From Adineta ricciae (Eukaryota > Rotifera > Eurotatoria > Adinetida > Adinetidae): a DNA stretch of 64,000 nucleotides. The notes under the pieces are model-generated. The model had not been told where the DNA came from and did not search any database. It saw only the letters and a program-made list of their open reading frames with translations. The DNA lies in NCBI GenBank assembly GCA_905250025.1, contig CAJNOJ010000106.1, positions 62,001 to 126,000 on the forward strand, in the 5' to 3' direction. This document shows, in pieces, positions 22,071 to 33,568 of the stretch. The first letter of the stretch is position 1; each line of letters starts with the position of its first letter. Position numbers and translations under genes: made by a program.

Positions 22071-23905
22071 ATGACAAATGTTCCATCAACTGTTAGGTTC
22101 AAGTGCAATTCAATCTCTAATGAAAATATCTTTTCGTAGTTAGATTCTGTTGGATTCACTCGAAAATGTATGATGCTGTGAAATAGTGTCTGTTCCATAA
22201 ATTCAATAAATCACATTCAATATTCTCATATGCAGGCTTATTCTATTTACAAAACCATACTTGTCCATGAAATCATTTCATCTGCAAATCAAAATTGTAG
22301 TGTTCAATGTAATTATCAGTCTTCACTGCCTCGGTGTACTGAATTTACTTTAGGTTAGTCACTTCCACACGATACGCAAGCTGATTGGTATCGTATACTA
22401 CAAAACATTCGTATATAAAAATTGTAGTGCGTGTGACTACTCACACTTGTAGAAAAAGACATAGCTTCGAGTATGCAGCAAGGTAATTCTGCTACAAGAA
22501 AAAGTTCTGTGATAGAATCAGAGTTTGAAAGTGTTGAAGTTGATATTCGATCATCATGAAAGATAAAACGACCAGTAACACGAAAGTGTCACTTTTTAGA
22601 AATGTGTTTACTAAAGATCTCGATAACAAAGGTGGATGTGAATGTCTATGTAGGTATGAAACGAGAGAAGGGGAACGTGAGTATAAATTCCGACACCCAT
22701 TCATATATGCCAATTTCCTTATTGGTATCCCGCGCCACCACTCATGCACTTGCGAATGCGGTAACTCAATCGTTCACTAGATTGTTATATTTTGAAAAAT
22801 TCCGAGATGAACATCGAAAGGAAATATATTTGACAAGGAATATAATGCGAAAGCAATGAAAATGCTAGCGATGTAGGAAAGAATATTCACGTTTGTACCA
22901 GAGAATACAAGCACACATAATTTGTCGACTAACAATGACTACATCTTGCTAATCATCATTATTAAAATCAGCGACAGAGAGGCAATCAGCGAAACACAAT
23001 TGTCCACTTGAAGAGAATCGATTGTTTCTTCTCGCGAATGAAACCAATATCAGATCGATTATTATCGAAATCACTACTCACTGGATGGTTGTCAGCGGAA
23101 ATAAAATTAGCGCAAAACAGCATCTGTATTCGAAATGATTCATTTGTACTTCCAAGAAAAACATACGTATGTAGATAGTCACTACTGTATGCAACAATAT
23201 CCGGATAATCATACATATCAACATTTGTAGTCAATAATCTCATTGGACTTAGCACGTTTTAAACTAATGTTAATTCTAATGAACAGTTACCATCGCTTTG
23301 TCCATACATGTGGTGAAAATTCTTGATGTGAAGTCAGTCACCGCCTTTGCTGCTATAGAAAGTGAAAATATTCGACACGACACTGTTAATTATTCTTGAA
23401 ATGTTCCCTCTCCATCACGCAGCGCCTAATTATCTTTGATTAATGATACAAATGTAAGCTGTAACGTACAGTGAAGAAGCTACTGAACTTAATGGAATTA
23501 TCATTGACAATCTTTTTGGGCGTGTTTTCGTCTTACTCACAGTCGATAACGGGATTACTTTCATCGTATTTAACGCTTTATGCATGAATAAGAAACGAAA
23601 GTGTTTCTGTCAATATGAAGCGTGTCAATTGACTTCGATTGAATGAATTAATTCACAAACAAAACCGAAACCGAGTTTTTATGTTTTTTTTTAATGATAA
23701 AACAAAAACCTAAATGCGAATGAGCAAGCAAAGAAAATCAGATACATAATACTTCTCTTGATGATATTCCAACAGAAAAACACACACGAGTTTGTTAAAC
23801 AAAAGAGAAGTGAATAGTTCAAAAATGAAATTTGTATCACGAGGACAAAAAGAAAACATAACAATTCGTTATTATTTTGTCCTAGTTTAAAACAATGGAA
23901 AATGA
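22071..23905. other. Long intergenic stretch
   Basis: About 1.8 kb between the small peptide gene and the 3' end of the proline-rich gene. It contains several overlapping short frames on both strands (22492-22859, 22986-23255) without splice or homology support. I see nothing I can assign. Confidence 0.35.
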
Positions 23906-25656
23906 TCAATGAAAGATCGGAGAATAATTTTCATAATGATTGTAATGCGAAAACATTGGATATTCACGTTTGACCTAAGATTACAATAAGAAAAAGTCGT
24001 GAGGAATCGTCAATGTTTTCGAAAAAGACTTACTTGAGCTCCACAATTACTACCACTACTACTTAAAATTTGATTGAGTGCTTCATTAGAATACAATGTA
24101 TCTCCATATTGTTTCACATATTCATTGGGACTGATTCGTTTAATTTCTTTGCGTTGTTTGATATCTCGATCAAGAATGACATTGACATCATCATATTCGA
24201 CAATGATTTTTTTCGCGGGTTCATGGGCACGACGTTTGTGTCGTGTTGGAATAGGTGATGCACGTTCGTAGATTATTTTACGTTTTTGTTCTGGAGGGTA
24301 CGGTAACCATTTTTCTACAAGGATAGGGGGCGGTTTTTGAATAACAGTTGAAGCCTTGGATCGGAGACGCTCAACAATAACAGTTGGAGGTGAAGGAGAG
24401 GGCGTCGGAAGATGATGATAAACGATAGTTGGTTTAGAGGAATAGTCATGTTTTGGAGGAGCTGGTGGTCGTTCGCGAAGAACGATTGGTGATGGGGTTT
24501 TGGACAAGTGGATTTGACCTGTATCTTCTAGTTTTTGACGGATTTTCATTGATTTATTTGATACCGATGATGATTTATGTCGAACTTCTCGAATAATAAT
24601 TGGAGCTGGTGCTGGTGGAGTTGGTGGACGAAGTAATTGTATATCAACTTTTTGTTTCAATAGAACATCTTTACTTTTTCGTCGAATAATGACAGGTGGA
24701 GGTGGAAAGGAAGTGGACATTTCTGGAGTAAACTCCATCGAAGCTGCCAGACTTGAAACATGTTCAAGATCTTTTAAATAATTAAAATTGATATCGCCAA
24801 TGTTAGTTGTGGCTTCATAACTGGTAAAAACATCAGTTGCTGGTTTATTCAATTCGTTCATTGTATCCGAGGAAAATCCCCATTCGATTTTCGAACCGCC
24901 CGTTGTTGATGTTGCTTCTTCAATTAGTTTGTCTTCATAACTTTTCTCGTAAACATTATTACTATTATTCTTGTTGCTGTTATGGTTAGCGTTAGGTGTA
25001 GCGAAATAGAATTGAGGATGCGATTCTGATGGGACGAATTTTGTATAATTGTTTTTTTCCTGTTGTTCGTTTCGACGTATAACAGTCGTCGGTTTACTAC
25101 TGGTCGTAATTGAACAAGTAATTGATAAGTCATCGCAACTACGATGTCGTGCTAATGGATTATTTTCCATCATTGATGTTAAATGCGTTGTCGATGATTG
25201 CGTTCGTCGTCGCGATGGAATAGTTTGCATCGTCGATATTGACGTTGACGTTGTCATCGGTTGAGTTTTTGAATTCTGTACCGAATACACTGTGTTATCT
25301 AAATCAAAACTGTCGGCATAAGCAACTAACGATTGAAGTAATTCATTATCCGGAACGAATTGCTCATGAGCTGTTATATTGGTCTGAATTGTTGTTTCAT
25401 GTTCAATTGCCGTCTCGTAATATGAACTATCTTGTTTCGTCGTTCCTTCGTAATTATTCGCATATTGATTATAATTCAAAAACGGTGGTTGAGTTTGGAT
25501 AAGTATCGATAGATCAGTGTGGGTATTACCTGCATTCCCATTTTGATTTCGACATGGAGATGTTGATGCTTGTTGCATAAACATCGGATCAAATGTTAAT
25601 TGTACGTTATTACATAGTGAGATAATCGATGGTAATGATGTCGACCACTTATTCAT
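23906..25656 (-). CDS. Proline-rich protein with repeated P-x-P-IIVRE-type motifs
   Basis: Two exons (25656-24034 and 23974-23906, with a 59 bp intron after GAQ) give 563 residues. The N-terminal half is low in complexity (Ser/Thr/Asn/Gln). The C-terminal half has a run of related units: PPPPVIIRRKS, PPAPAPIIIREVRHKSS, TPSPIVLRERPPAPP, PSPPTVIVERLRSK, PPPILVEKWLPYPPEQKR, RKIIYERASPIP and KKIIVEYDD. Each unit is a Pro-rich turn followed by a short beta-like hydrophobic strand and a charged end. The tail is ISPNEYVKQYGDTLYSNEAL. I know of no function. The alternating strand and charge pattern is reminiscent of cytoskeletal or membrane-skeleton repeats such as those of articulins and alveolins, but that is inference. 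No signal peptide or membrane span is seen. Confidence 0.8.
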
Positions 25657-26152
25657 TTTGCACGCGCTCGCCTCTTATATGTTTGTATGCACACTTTTTT
25701 TTAACAAACGACTTCAATCAATTGAACATTGTCTTCATTTGCTACCTTTATGTATGTACGTATGTCGAATGCAACATGGCACATTTGTCGTGTCGTTTAT
25801 CGATGGTGCGTGACGCTATTGAACATTCGCACGCATCTCAACACATTCACATTGTAGAGAACAACCGACGACCTTATCAGATCAAACAAATGTAATTATT
25901 AAAATGCTTAAAAAACAGATAATTACACAGGCCTACAAAGGCAAGGATTTTTTCTTTTTCATTCTTCTCTATTCAATAAGAAAAACTCATTTCGTACAAG
26001 TTGACATTCAAAGGAAGTTTTTTCCTCTTCCTTTCCTAAATTGAAAATGAACGAATGTTCAAGAATCTTTCATTTAATAATAATTGAAGTTATTTGTTTA
26101 TTCATTTCCTCTAGTTTGCTTTAAATAAAAAAGAAAAACGACGAAACAATTT
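25657..26152. other. Intergenic
   Basis: About 500 bp between two minus-strand genes, so it holds the promoter of the proline-rich gene and the 3' end of the F-box gene. Nothing further was recognised. Confidence 0.35.
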
Positions 26153-28088
26153 TCATTCATGATCATCGATAACAAGTGACGCATAATAATCTAAAATAAT
26201 AATTGACTTCTTTCGTTTATGTAAATCTAACAAAAGGTCATCTTTGATCTGATTGCATTGAGTGAAATTTAAATGCTCAATACGTCGAAGATAGGTGTCC
26301 GGAACGTCTTTCAACATATAACCATAGATTTGATGACAACCTAACAGTGACAAACGGCGAAGATGCTGACATCGCATGACGATTTCATTGAAACTTTCGT
26401 CAGTAAGATTATATGCCCATGAACAAGTGAAATCAATTAGACGAGGACACCTATGAAATATCCATTCTTATTTGATCGACAAACAAGAACTACTTACATG
26501 GTCATGATTGCGCGAACGCAATTGTCATCGATGAAATGACATTCGTCTAATTTCAGGAGAATTAAATGTTGAAAAATATGTTTACTGTCGAAGAGTATAT
26601 AGAAAGATTCGAGAGGAACGTTGGGAATTTTGGTCAAACATAATTCTCTTAAATGAGAGAAATTCTAAGAAGAAAAGGAAAGTTTTTCGATATGATTCAT
26701 ATGATAAATGGATATTTTACGTGAAATAAATGAAAATTCGAACCAGTAAGATTGATACAGAATTCAATGGTAATTGATTCCAATTTACGACATTGGTTGA
26801 TGTAATTGATTGATTCATCGGTCAGTTCTGTTCCATTTATTTCAAGTTTTTCCAAATGTGTCTGATGTTTATCACATAAAATTTTCATTGTTCTAAAAGA
26901 AAACAGAACGATACTTTCGTCCAGTCACGCATCTCGAGTTGTTATCTCCTGAACATCTTACTCATCACGTATAATATCAATATACAATAATTTCAGATCT
27001 ACAATTGTATTTAGATTGTTAATCAACTGCAAAAGTCCAAAATTGGTTATTCCAACTTGATACGATGCCGTGACATTCTTCAATTGAATCTGATTATCAC
27101 CAAGTAACGGTAGAATCAAATCAAATTTCTCGTAGTTTTTGTTTCGCTGCGGATCGAAGATGATGGTTTGTAGACAATGAGGAAAATACTCGACAATTAA
27201 ACAAATCACTATCGGAGAGATAAGAATATTATGAAAACGTATCGTATGAAGATTAGGGTTGTTTCGAGCAAGACTATCAAACCAGATCGCCCAGGTTAAA
27301 TTGCTAACGCACTGTTCCCAATCGGTAAATGTAACTGAACGAACTGAGGAGACATGTGAGAATAAATGCACGACATCGAAAAAAGACATTAGTTTCGGAA
27401 CATCGAGATCCATTGGAATATTGGATAAGATTAAATTGGCCAAGTAGAAGCACGTCGGTGCGAGAGTTGTTGTAAGTTCAAAAGGAGACATGAATGAGCA
27501 GATATGAAGAAGAACTTCTACAGGCAAATCAAGAAGATTAATTGCAGTTGACTTCGGAATTAATGTACAAGAATCGAGATTCGTATCAGACTCATCGTTC
27601 TAAATCAATTAAAAATCGATAATCGTAGAATTTGAATAAATTTGCTTTTTACGTACATCTGCCGTCTTCATGGAAAATTGATTACAAGTTTCATTGAATA
27701 AAAGCATGTTTAACTGACTCAGAACACCTAGTGTTGCTTCTCTCTGCTCGTCATGATTGTCATAAATGTCTTCGTCTAGTTGTTTGATACTTTCAAATGT
27801 CCAGTCGTTATCGCATAGAGGATAATTTAATGCATCGTGACATTCATCTGAACTGCTCTGTTCTTGTTGAAGATTTTCGATTAATCTTGAAATTGAGATA
27901 ATACATTGTTCTAATTCTTCAATATCTGAATCATGTGGCCCGTATAATCGATACGATTCATCGTCGTACTCATTGTTTTCCTTTAAGCATACAATTTCAT
28001 GTGTTCGACAGATTTCCAAAAGAGCTTCCAGGCGATGTTTAACGTTATTAAAACGCAATAAGAGACGATCAACCAATGGTGATGACAT
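26153..28088 (-). CDS. F-box / leucine-rich repeat protein
   Basis: Likely substrate receptor of an SCF ubiquitin ligase (family knowledge). The start is the ATG at 28088, directly after a tttttcttcag acceptor; the longer frame to 28145 begins with TTG. Exon 28088-27657 codes a helical N-terminus ending FSMKTAD, and splicing to 27599 gives NDESDTNLDSCTL..INLLDLPVEVLLHICSFMSPFEL, an F-box. Downstream exons hold leucine-rich repeats (LEKLEINGTELTDESINYI, CRKLESITIEFC, LILLKLDECHFIDDN, HLRRLSLLGCHQIYGY, RIEHLNFTQCNQIKDD) to a stop at 26153. The N-terminal length and F-box position resemble FBXL5, but I see no hemerythrin iron ligands, so I do not assign it. It lies 69 bp after the GatC stop. Confidence 0.82.
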
Positions 28089-28157
28089 CTGAAGAAAAAG
28101 TAAAATTCTTACAGAGAAGAAGTATTTGTAACAATGAAAAGACAAAATATTCTCTTA

Positions 28158-28595
28158 TCAAAGTTTGCTTTTATCAACTTTTTCAACAGTTTGAGACTCC
28201 CGTTTGCCAATCATTGGAGCTACTAAATAATCCTCGAAAGTCCTTGTAGCATTTTGTAAAACTTGTTTGACTGATAAAGTGTCTTCATTGGAAACGGTAT
28301 CTTGTTGTCTTAAAGGACATAGTTCTGTTTCGACAGGTGTGTATAAAGGTTCAAGATGATCAACATTGGCTTGATGGATAATATCCGAGGCATGAATGGT
28401 CTGTTCAACTTTTTTAATTGTTTGTTCGTTTTGGAAGGAGAGTAGAGAAAGACGTTCGAGTTTCTTTTGCATGTCTGGATCGATTTTAACTGGATGTGTA
28501 ATGATTTTTTCTCGGATTTGTTTTAAAATCGAATACGAACGACGAGATAAAAACAAAGGAAACATCTGCAAGCAAATATTCAATGATCGTAACAT
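28158..28595 (-). CDS. GATC: Mitochondrial Glu-tRNA(Gln) amidotransferase subunit C
   Basis: GatC stabilises the GatCAB complex that turns Glu-tRNA(Gln) into Gln-tRNA(Gln) in mitochondria (family knowledge). A single exon of 145 codons from the ATG at 28595, or 135 from the ATG at 28565, which follows a gcttgcag acceptor directly. The N-terminus is basic and hydrophobic (MFPLFLSRRSYSILKQIREK), fitting a mitochondrial targeting peptide. The core KLERLSLLSFQN matches human HLERLALVDFGS, then HLEPLYTPVE, LRQQDTVSNED and VLQNATRTFEDYLVAPMI (human LLQNSHRVVEEYFVAPP). It sits 265-295 bp after the eIF3a stop and immediately before the F-box gene on the same strand. Confidence 0.92.
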   Translation of the reverse strand: MLRSLNICLQMFPLFLSRRSYSILKQIREKIITHPVKIDPDMQKKLERLSLLSFQNEQTIKKVEQTIHASDIIHQANVDHLEPLYTPVETELCPLRQQDTVSNEDTLSVKQVLQNATRTFEDYLVAPMIGKRESQTVEKVDKSKL

Positions 28596-28859
28596 TGGCT
28601 TTGGGTGTTTTTAAAATAACACTTTCTTTTTTAAGAAAAACATCTCATTTATTATTAGTAGTATGTTAACGACTTTTCTTGGTAAAAAGTGCAAAACAAA
28701 GAGGGATGAATAAAAATAGTGGTGAAAACATAAATAGATTAGATAAGTACGAAAGACAAGAGATACACAAACAAACAAAATGTATGCAATTATGGATTAG
28801 AAGGCAAGAATAAAAAATAAAAGCAGTCGCGAAAAGACTGATATTCCATTGAATAGACT
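28596..28859 (-). other. Gap between eIF3a stop and GatC start
   Basis: About 265 bp, containing the probable 3' UTR of eIF3a. No open frame of interest. The right place for a cleavage and trans-splicing junction if the four genes share a transcript. Confidence 0.35.
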
Positions 28860-31800
28860 TTACTCTCGATTACCGCCACCGGGTTTTCGATATTGCTCAC
28901 GACGATCGCCTCCGAAACCACTTTCAGGACGACGATTATTGTTTTGTCCCTCGTTCGAGAGTGTATCACCACTAGGACGAGGACGATCACTTCCATTCTC
29001 GTCTTCCTCATTACCACGCCAACTAAAATGAAACACAAAGAATAATCAAAACTTTTCATCCTATTCAAACCCAACCTGTCGAGACGAGTTTTTTCACGAG
29101 AGCGCCAATCATTATTGTCATCCGCACGAGATCGATTACTGTATGAAGATGCACCACTACGGCCACTATCTCGTGGTTCATCTCTTTGTTCGTTAGGCAC
29201 ACGTGTTTTTGGTTGCCAAGCTCTTCCGCTAGTAGACGATTCTTCCGAACGTTGTTGCGACGGACGATCATTGTTAGTGTGAGGACTACATACAAAGAGA
29301 AAATATTCTTCTTAAATAGCAATCAGATAAGTTACGGATTAGGACGACGTTTCTCGACTGTTTGCCAACTATTCGATGATTCAGTGTTTCTTTTTGTCCA
29401 TCGCTCTGATGATGATCCAAATGATGATTTATTTTGTTGCGAAGAATATCCTCGCCGATCATCTCTTCTGTCATCTCGTCGATCATCAAATCGATCGTCA
29501 CGATACTGTTGATCCGGTCTTGCTCGTGGTCGCCATGGCTCATTGGACGAACCTTTCGTATTCGATACATCCTCAGCACGTCGATCACCAAAATTGCGTT
29601 GACTAAAACATAGAATTGAATCAAGAGAGAAGTTAGATTTGTCAATGAACTATACCGTTGCTCATCGTTTCGTTGCGCACTCCAACTATCCGAAGAACTA
29701 GTTTGTGATGGTGGATTATCACCCCTTTCACGAACATTGCGATGCCATCGGCTATTGAAATGAAAAACCAATGGTTTATCAGGATAATTCACTGTTACTC
29801 ACTTCTCAGTTTTATCCTGTTGATAATTGCTAGTCGTCGGTCGATCTTGTCGAGTGTCAGTGTTAGCCGTTGTAATTGGTTCTGCCGTTTCTGTTCCACC
29901 TCGTAGTTGTCTTTCGATTTTTTCCTCAACTTCTCGTTGTTTCCTCGCTTGTTCAGCTAAGATTTTATTTCGTTCTTCATCGGCCTGACGTTGTTTTCGT
30001 ACTCGTTCTTCCTCTTTACGTCGATATTCTTCATCTAGTTTTTGTTGCTGATTCAATTCTCTTTTCTTTCGAAATTCTTGTTTTTTCTTTTCAACGTATT
30101 CTTCACGCAATTGTTTCAATCGCTGTTCGCGAGCCACTTGCAAACGTTCATTGAATTCTTTCTTACGTTGTACAAACTCGTCATGTCGTTGTCCACGAAT
30201 CGATTCAACGAACTCATTTTTATCTTCTTTCATTCGCGCCAGGCATCTGTATTTTTCAATCGCGCGTTCATATTCTGTTCGTAGAATTTCTTGTCGCCAT
30301 TTAACTTCTTTTTCAGCTTGTTCTTGCAACAATGGAACTTCAGCTTCATGCAACGCTCGGACAAAATAATCAACTTTTTTGAATTGAGCTCTTAACTTTT
30401 CTTTCTGCTCGCGACTATGATTAATAACATGTTTCAAATGCAATTCATCAAGTTCGCTTGGTTCGCAACTAGAAAGATTTTCTTCGCCGATGACGTCGAT
30501 GATTTTTCGACCAATTTCCGTTGCACGTAATTTGTCTATGGCCATTTTCATGACGAAACGTTGTTCTTCTTTGGCTTTCTCATCAGCAGCTTGTTGCATT
30601 TGCCGTTTGAGTTCATCTTCACGTCGAAGTTTTTCTTCTTCATCGCGTACCGTTTTTTGTGTTTTCGAGTAAATCTCTGCTTGTTTTACCTAATGAATGA
30701 AAATTCGAAGTCATTTTGATATTTCAAATATTCTATTTACCTTGTTTCGATTCTCATTTTCTTTATCTTCTTTGTATCGTTCAATCAGTTCTCTTCGTTT
30801 CAAGATTTCTCGATGTTGATTAGGTTCGTCTCGCGCATATGTTTGTGCGATTTGGCGTCGTAGTTTGTCACTGCTTTCTTTATACGATTTTTCATTGACT
30901 ATTTCCATACACAAATGTAAAGCATGCGACATGGTCATCAACTGATTGCGAATCTGTTCATTAGGCATCTTTTGTAGAATATTCGCTTTTGAACCTGCAT
31001 GAGTATCTGCCGATCGACTAGTCGAGACATTTAAATCAGTACCGAATGTTAAGGCTTGTAATTTATGCTCAATACGAACTTGAACATCGTTATTTCGCGC
31101 GGCATTGACGATAATCCTTTCTAAACGATGTTTATCCATTGCTGGTGCAAGACTAACAAAGCGCTTCAATGAGATCGTTTGATAAACTTGAGAAACTTGT
31201 TGGAGCAAACGAATAACAGTCACATCACGCAATGCCGACATGTATTGAGAATACTCCGGTTGCGCAAGTTTTTCAATAAATTCAATACCTTCCTCGACTT
31301 TGGATGATAAATTTAATGGATTGAATTCTACTTCTAACCATTGGTACGTGTCCTGGAGTTCTGGATGAACAAAATTCAGAACACCTTGTTTGATCATATC
31401 ACGTATAAGACTTGCACGTGTCGGTACTTGTTGCAAGGCTAACAAATTTGCCATGCGTTTTTGCTTCTCATTGATGTTTTCTTCGACATCTAGATGTTCG
31501 TCGATTAGTGTACGCGGTGTTGGTAATGGAATTGATAGGATAGCCAATACTGGAATAGGTATATAAAGATCATATGGATTGATGGGTTTTTGTGAAATTT
31601 ACTTACAAGCCTTTGTTGCTAAACGTGTCAATTCAGCATGAGTGATATTCTTCTTTTGTTCTTTGTGTAAAACGTATAATTTCAAAAGAGTTGTCGCATG
31701 AAAAATATAGTTCTCTGCCTTCCAGAAGACCAATGCTACTTTACTGTAATAAGTTGCTACTTGTTGTGGTCGAAACGGTTTCTTCGATATTGTTGTCAGG

Positions 31801-32783
31801 TGATGAATATCTTCGATAGCTTTGAATGCTTCCTAAAACATTTGACAAGATTTTCGCAACTTCTTTCTTTCGATTTTTCGAGATGCGCATACCTGCCATA
31901 ATTCCATTTCGATAGCTGTATCAAGTTGTGTTAAACGTGTTTCTACATGTAGAGCTTGAGTTTCTGGTAATTGAAAATTGACACTGTAAATTTGTTGAGA
32001 ATATTTCTGCGATTGAGTAAAATGTGTTCGTATTGTGTCGCATAATTTGCGGAATTCGGAACGGCGATTGTATCGTTGACAAAAACGAAAACCCATCTGG
32101 GCTACATCTTGGTAGATTTTGTCTACTCGATTGTTGTTTTTCAACAGATCCAAGCACTGTCTATATGAATCCCAAACGAATTTTAGCCACGGGGCAAGCA
32201 TATCACTATCGGTACGATCTTGTTGTGATTCACCACTCACAGCACTGAGCAGAAGGCTAAAGAAGAAAGGAAGGGTTTGATGTTATTTGCATCGATTTCG
32301 AAGAACCTTTCTGGTGTTTGGAGATATTCGAGATCGTCGATATCAACAGTTGCGTTTTTCGCGTCCCGACGAGCTTGTGAACAACGTTGTTCACCTTGAG
32401 TAAGAAAGTTCACGATGACATCTTCAAGTGATTTTACAGAAACCTAAAACAGTCGCATTTCGTATCATATCGACAGATTTGACGTTGAGAACAAACTGTT
32501 TGTGCGATTGTTTTGTATTGATGAAGAGCATCTTTGGCACTTGCACTATTTTTTAATTCAACGCACAGTTCAAGAAGTGCTCGCATCAGCACTTCATGCG
32601 TTTTCGTCCAAGTTCGATTTCGACGTGATTTGATAACATCAATAAGTATTTCCAAAGCACGTTGCCTTTTTCCAATTGCAATTAATTCTACGCAAACAAA
32701 GGCAAGCTCAGATGTCTTCTTTCGAAAGTCAAATACATACCATCAGCTCGTTTAAGAGCACTTTCCGGCTGCGTATATACCAT
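28860..32783 (-). CDS. EIF3A: Translation initiation factor eIF3 subunit A
   Basis: Largest scaffold subunit of eIF3, which loads mRNA and initiator tRNA on the 40S ribosome (family knowledge). The start at 32783 (MVYTQPESALKRADELIAIGKRQ against human RPENALKRANEFLEVGKKQ) lies about 20 bases after a cttttctag acceptor. Next come RTWTKTHEVLM, LQTPE..LLSAVSGESQQDRTD and FVWDSYRQCLDLLKNNNRV, then ALRDVTVIRLLQQVSQVYQ with the PCI domain DVQVRIEHKLQALTFGTDLN. A long charged coiled coil follows (30,600-29,800). The C-terminus is Arg/Asp/Ser-rich (DDRFDDRRDDRRDDRRGYSS), like the human DDDR repeats but much shorter, and ends at 28860. I estimate roughly 1,100 residues against 1,382 in human. Around ten short introns interrupt it. 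Individual splice sites in the C-terminal part were read by frame only. Confidence 0.94.
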
Positions 32784-32854
32784 TATGATTCAAAATAGGA
32801 TGATCTAGAAAAGATACCAGAGATAATTAGTTGTAAAAAAAAATCAACGATCAG

Positions 32855-33229
32855 CTATGGAAGATCCCGATTCTGACAATGATTGAATGTTTCCATTATA
32901 GAGAAGAGTAAATTTCGATCGGGAATTAAATGTGGATGAAGCTGTTCAATGAGAAAGAAGAATATATTCAATACAGATTTAGAATAAAGAGTTTGTCCTA
33001 CTCGGATGCCGTTTAGTAGATCATCTGATGAGAATGAAGAGGTCCGAGTTCCATTGCACATGTGTTCGAGAATATTTTTAATGAAATCGATTGTAACTTC
33101 AACTATTTTATCTACAGCTGCGATGTCAATGTCTGCGGCAGAAGATTTTCGAGCAGCAAGAATGATCGTAGTTCGTAAATGAGATATAAAACTGTTTTGG
33201 TCAAGATCGATAATTTCGTCAGTATTCAT
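32855..33229 (-). CDS. Orphan 124-residue helical protein upstream of eIF3a
   Basis: A single exon from the ATG at 33229 to the stop at 32855. Residues about 20-55 (ILAARKSSAADIDIAAVDKI, VEVTIDFIKNILEHM) look like a histone-fold-type helix, loop and helix, and a second helical pair follows a short Ser-rich linker (DDLLNGIRVGQTLYSKSVLN, FFFLIEQLHPHL). I do not recognise the family; a small histone-fold or TAF-like protein is one idea but unproved. It ends 71 bp before the eIF3a ATG on the same strand, with a good splice acceptor in between, so it could be the first member of a polycistron. Confidence 0.6.
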   Translation of the reverse strand: MNTDEIIDLDQNSFISHLRTTIILAARKSSAADIDIAAVDKIVEVTIDFIKNILEHMCNGTRTSSFSSDDLLNGIRVGQTLYSKSVLNIFFFLIEQLHPHLIPDRNLLFSIMETFNHCQNRDLP

Positions 33230-33568
33230 TTTACCAAGTAATTGAGTAAGAAGAGAATTTCACACCTTTGATGTCCTATCTCTATGCGCGTTAGTCATAG
33301 GAAGCCATTTAAAAATCTGTCTAATTAGACTCTATTTGATTAATATGTAACGAAATTATTTTGTACTATCAGAATAGATTGATAAAGATTTTTAGTGATA
33401 ACACTCAAGGATGTCTTGCGCAAATTATGAAAATATGTTTTCATTAAGAGTAATCGGACTAATTGCCATAGCAAAAATTCTCAACTAGCGACACCTATTG
33501 AAAGCGAATAAATCACTTGGGTGACATACGAACTGAATGATTTATTTAGTGAAAAAGATAAGTCTCAA
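33230..33568. other. Intergenic
   Basis: About 340 bp, AT-rich, between the Orai stop and the orphan gene start. It probably holds the promoter of the orphan/eIF3a cluster. No TATA box stands out. Confidence 0.35.

Noticed and set aside
22492-23255. Overlapping frames of 70-90 codons on both strands
   Set aside because: No introns, family match or consistent coding pattern; likely chance.
24070-25502. Plus-strand frames inside the proline-rich gene
   Set aside because: They are shadows of the minus-strand coding frame.
28089-28145. Longer start for the F-box gene
   Set aside because: The longer frame begins with TTG, and a pyrimidine-rich acceptor ends exactly at the ATG at 28088.
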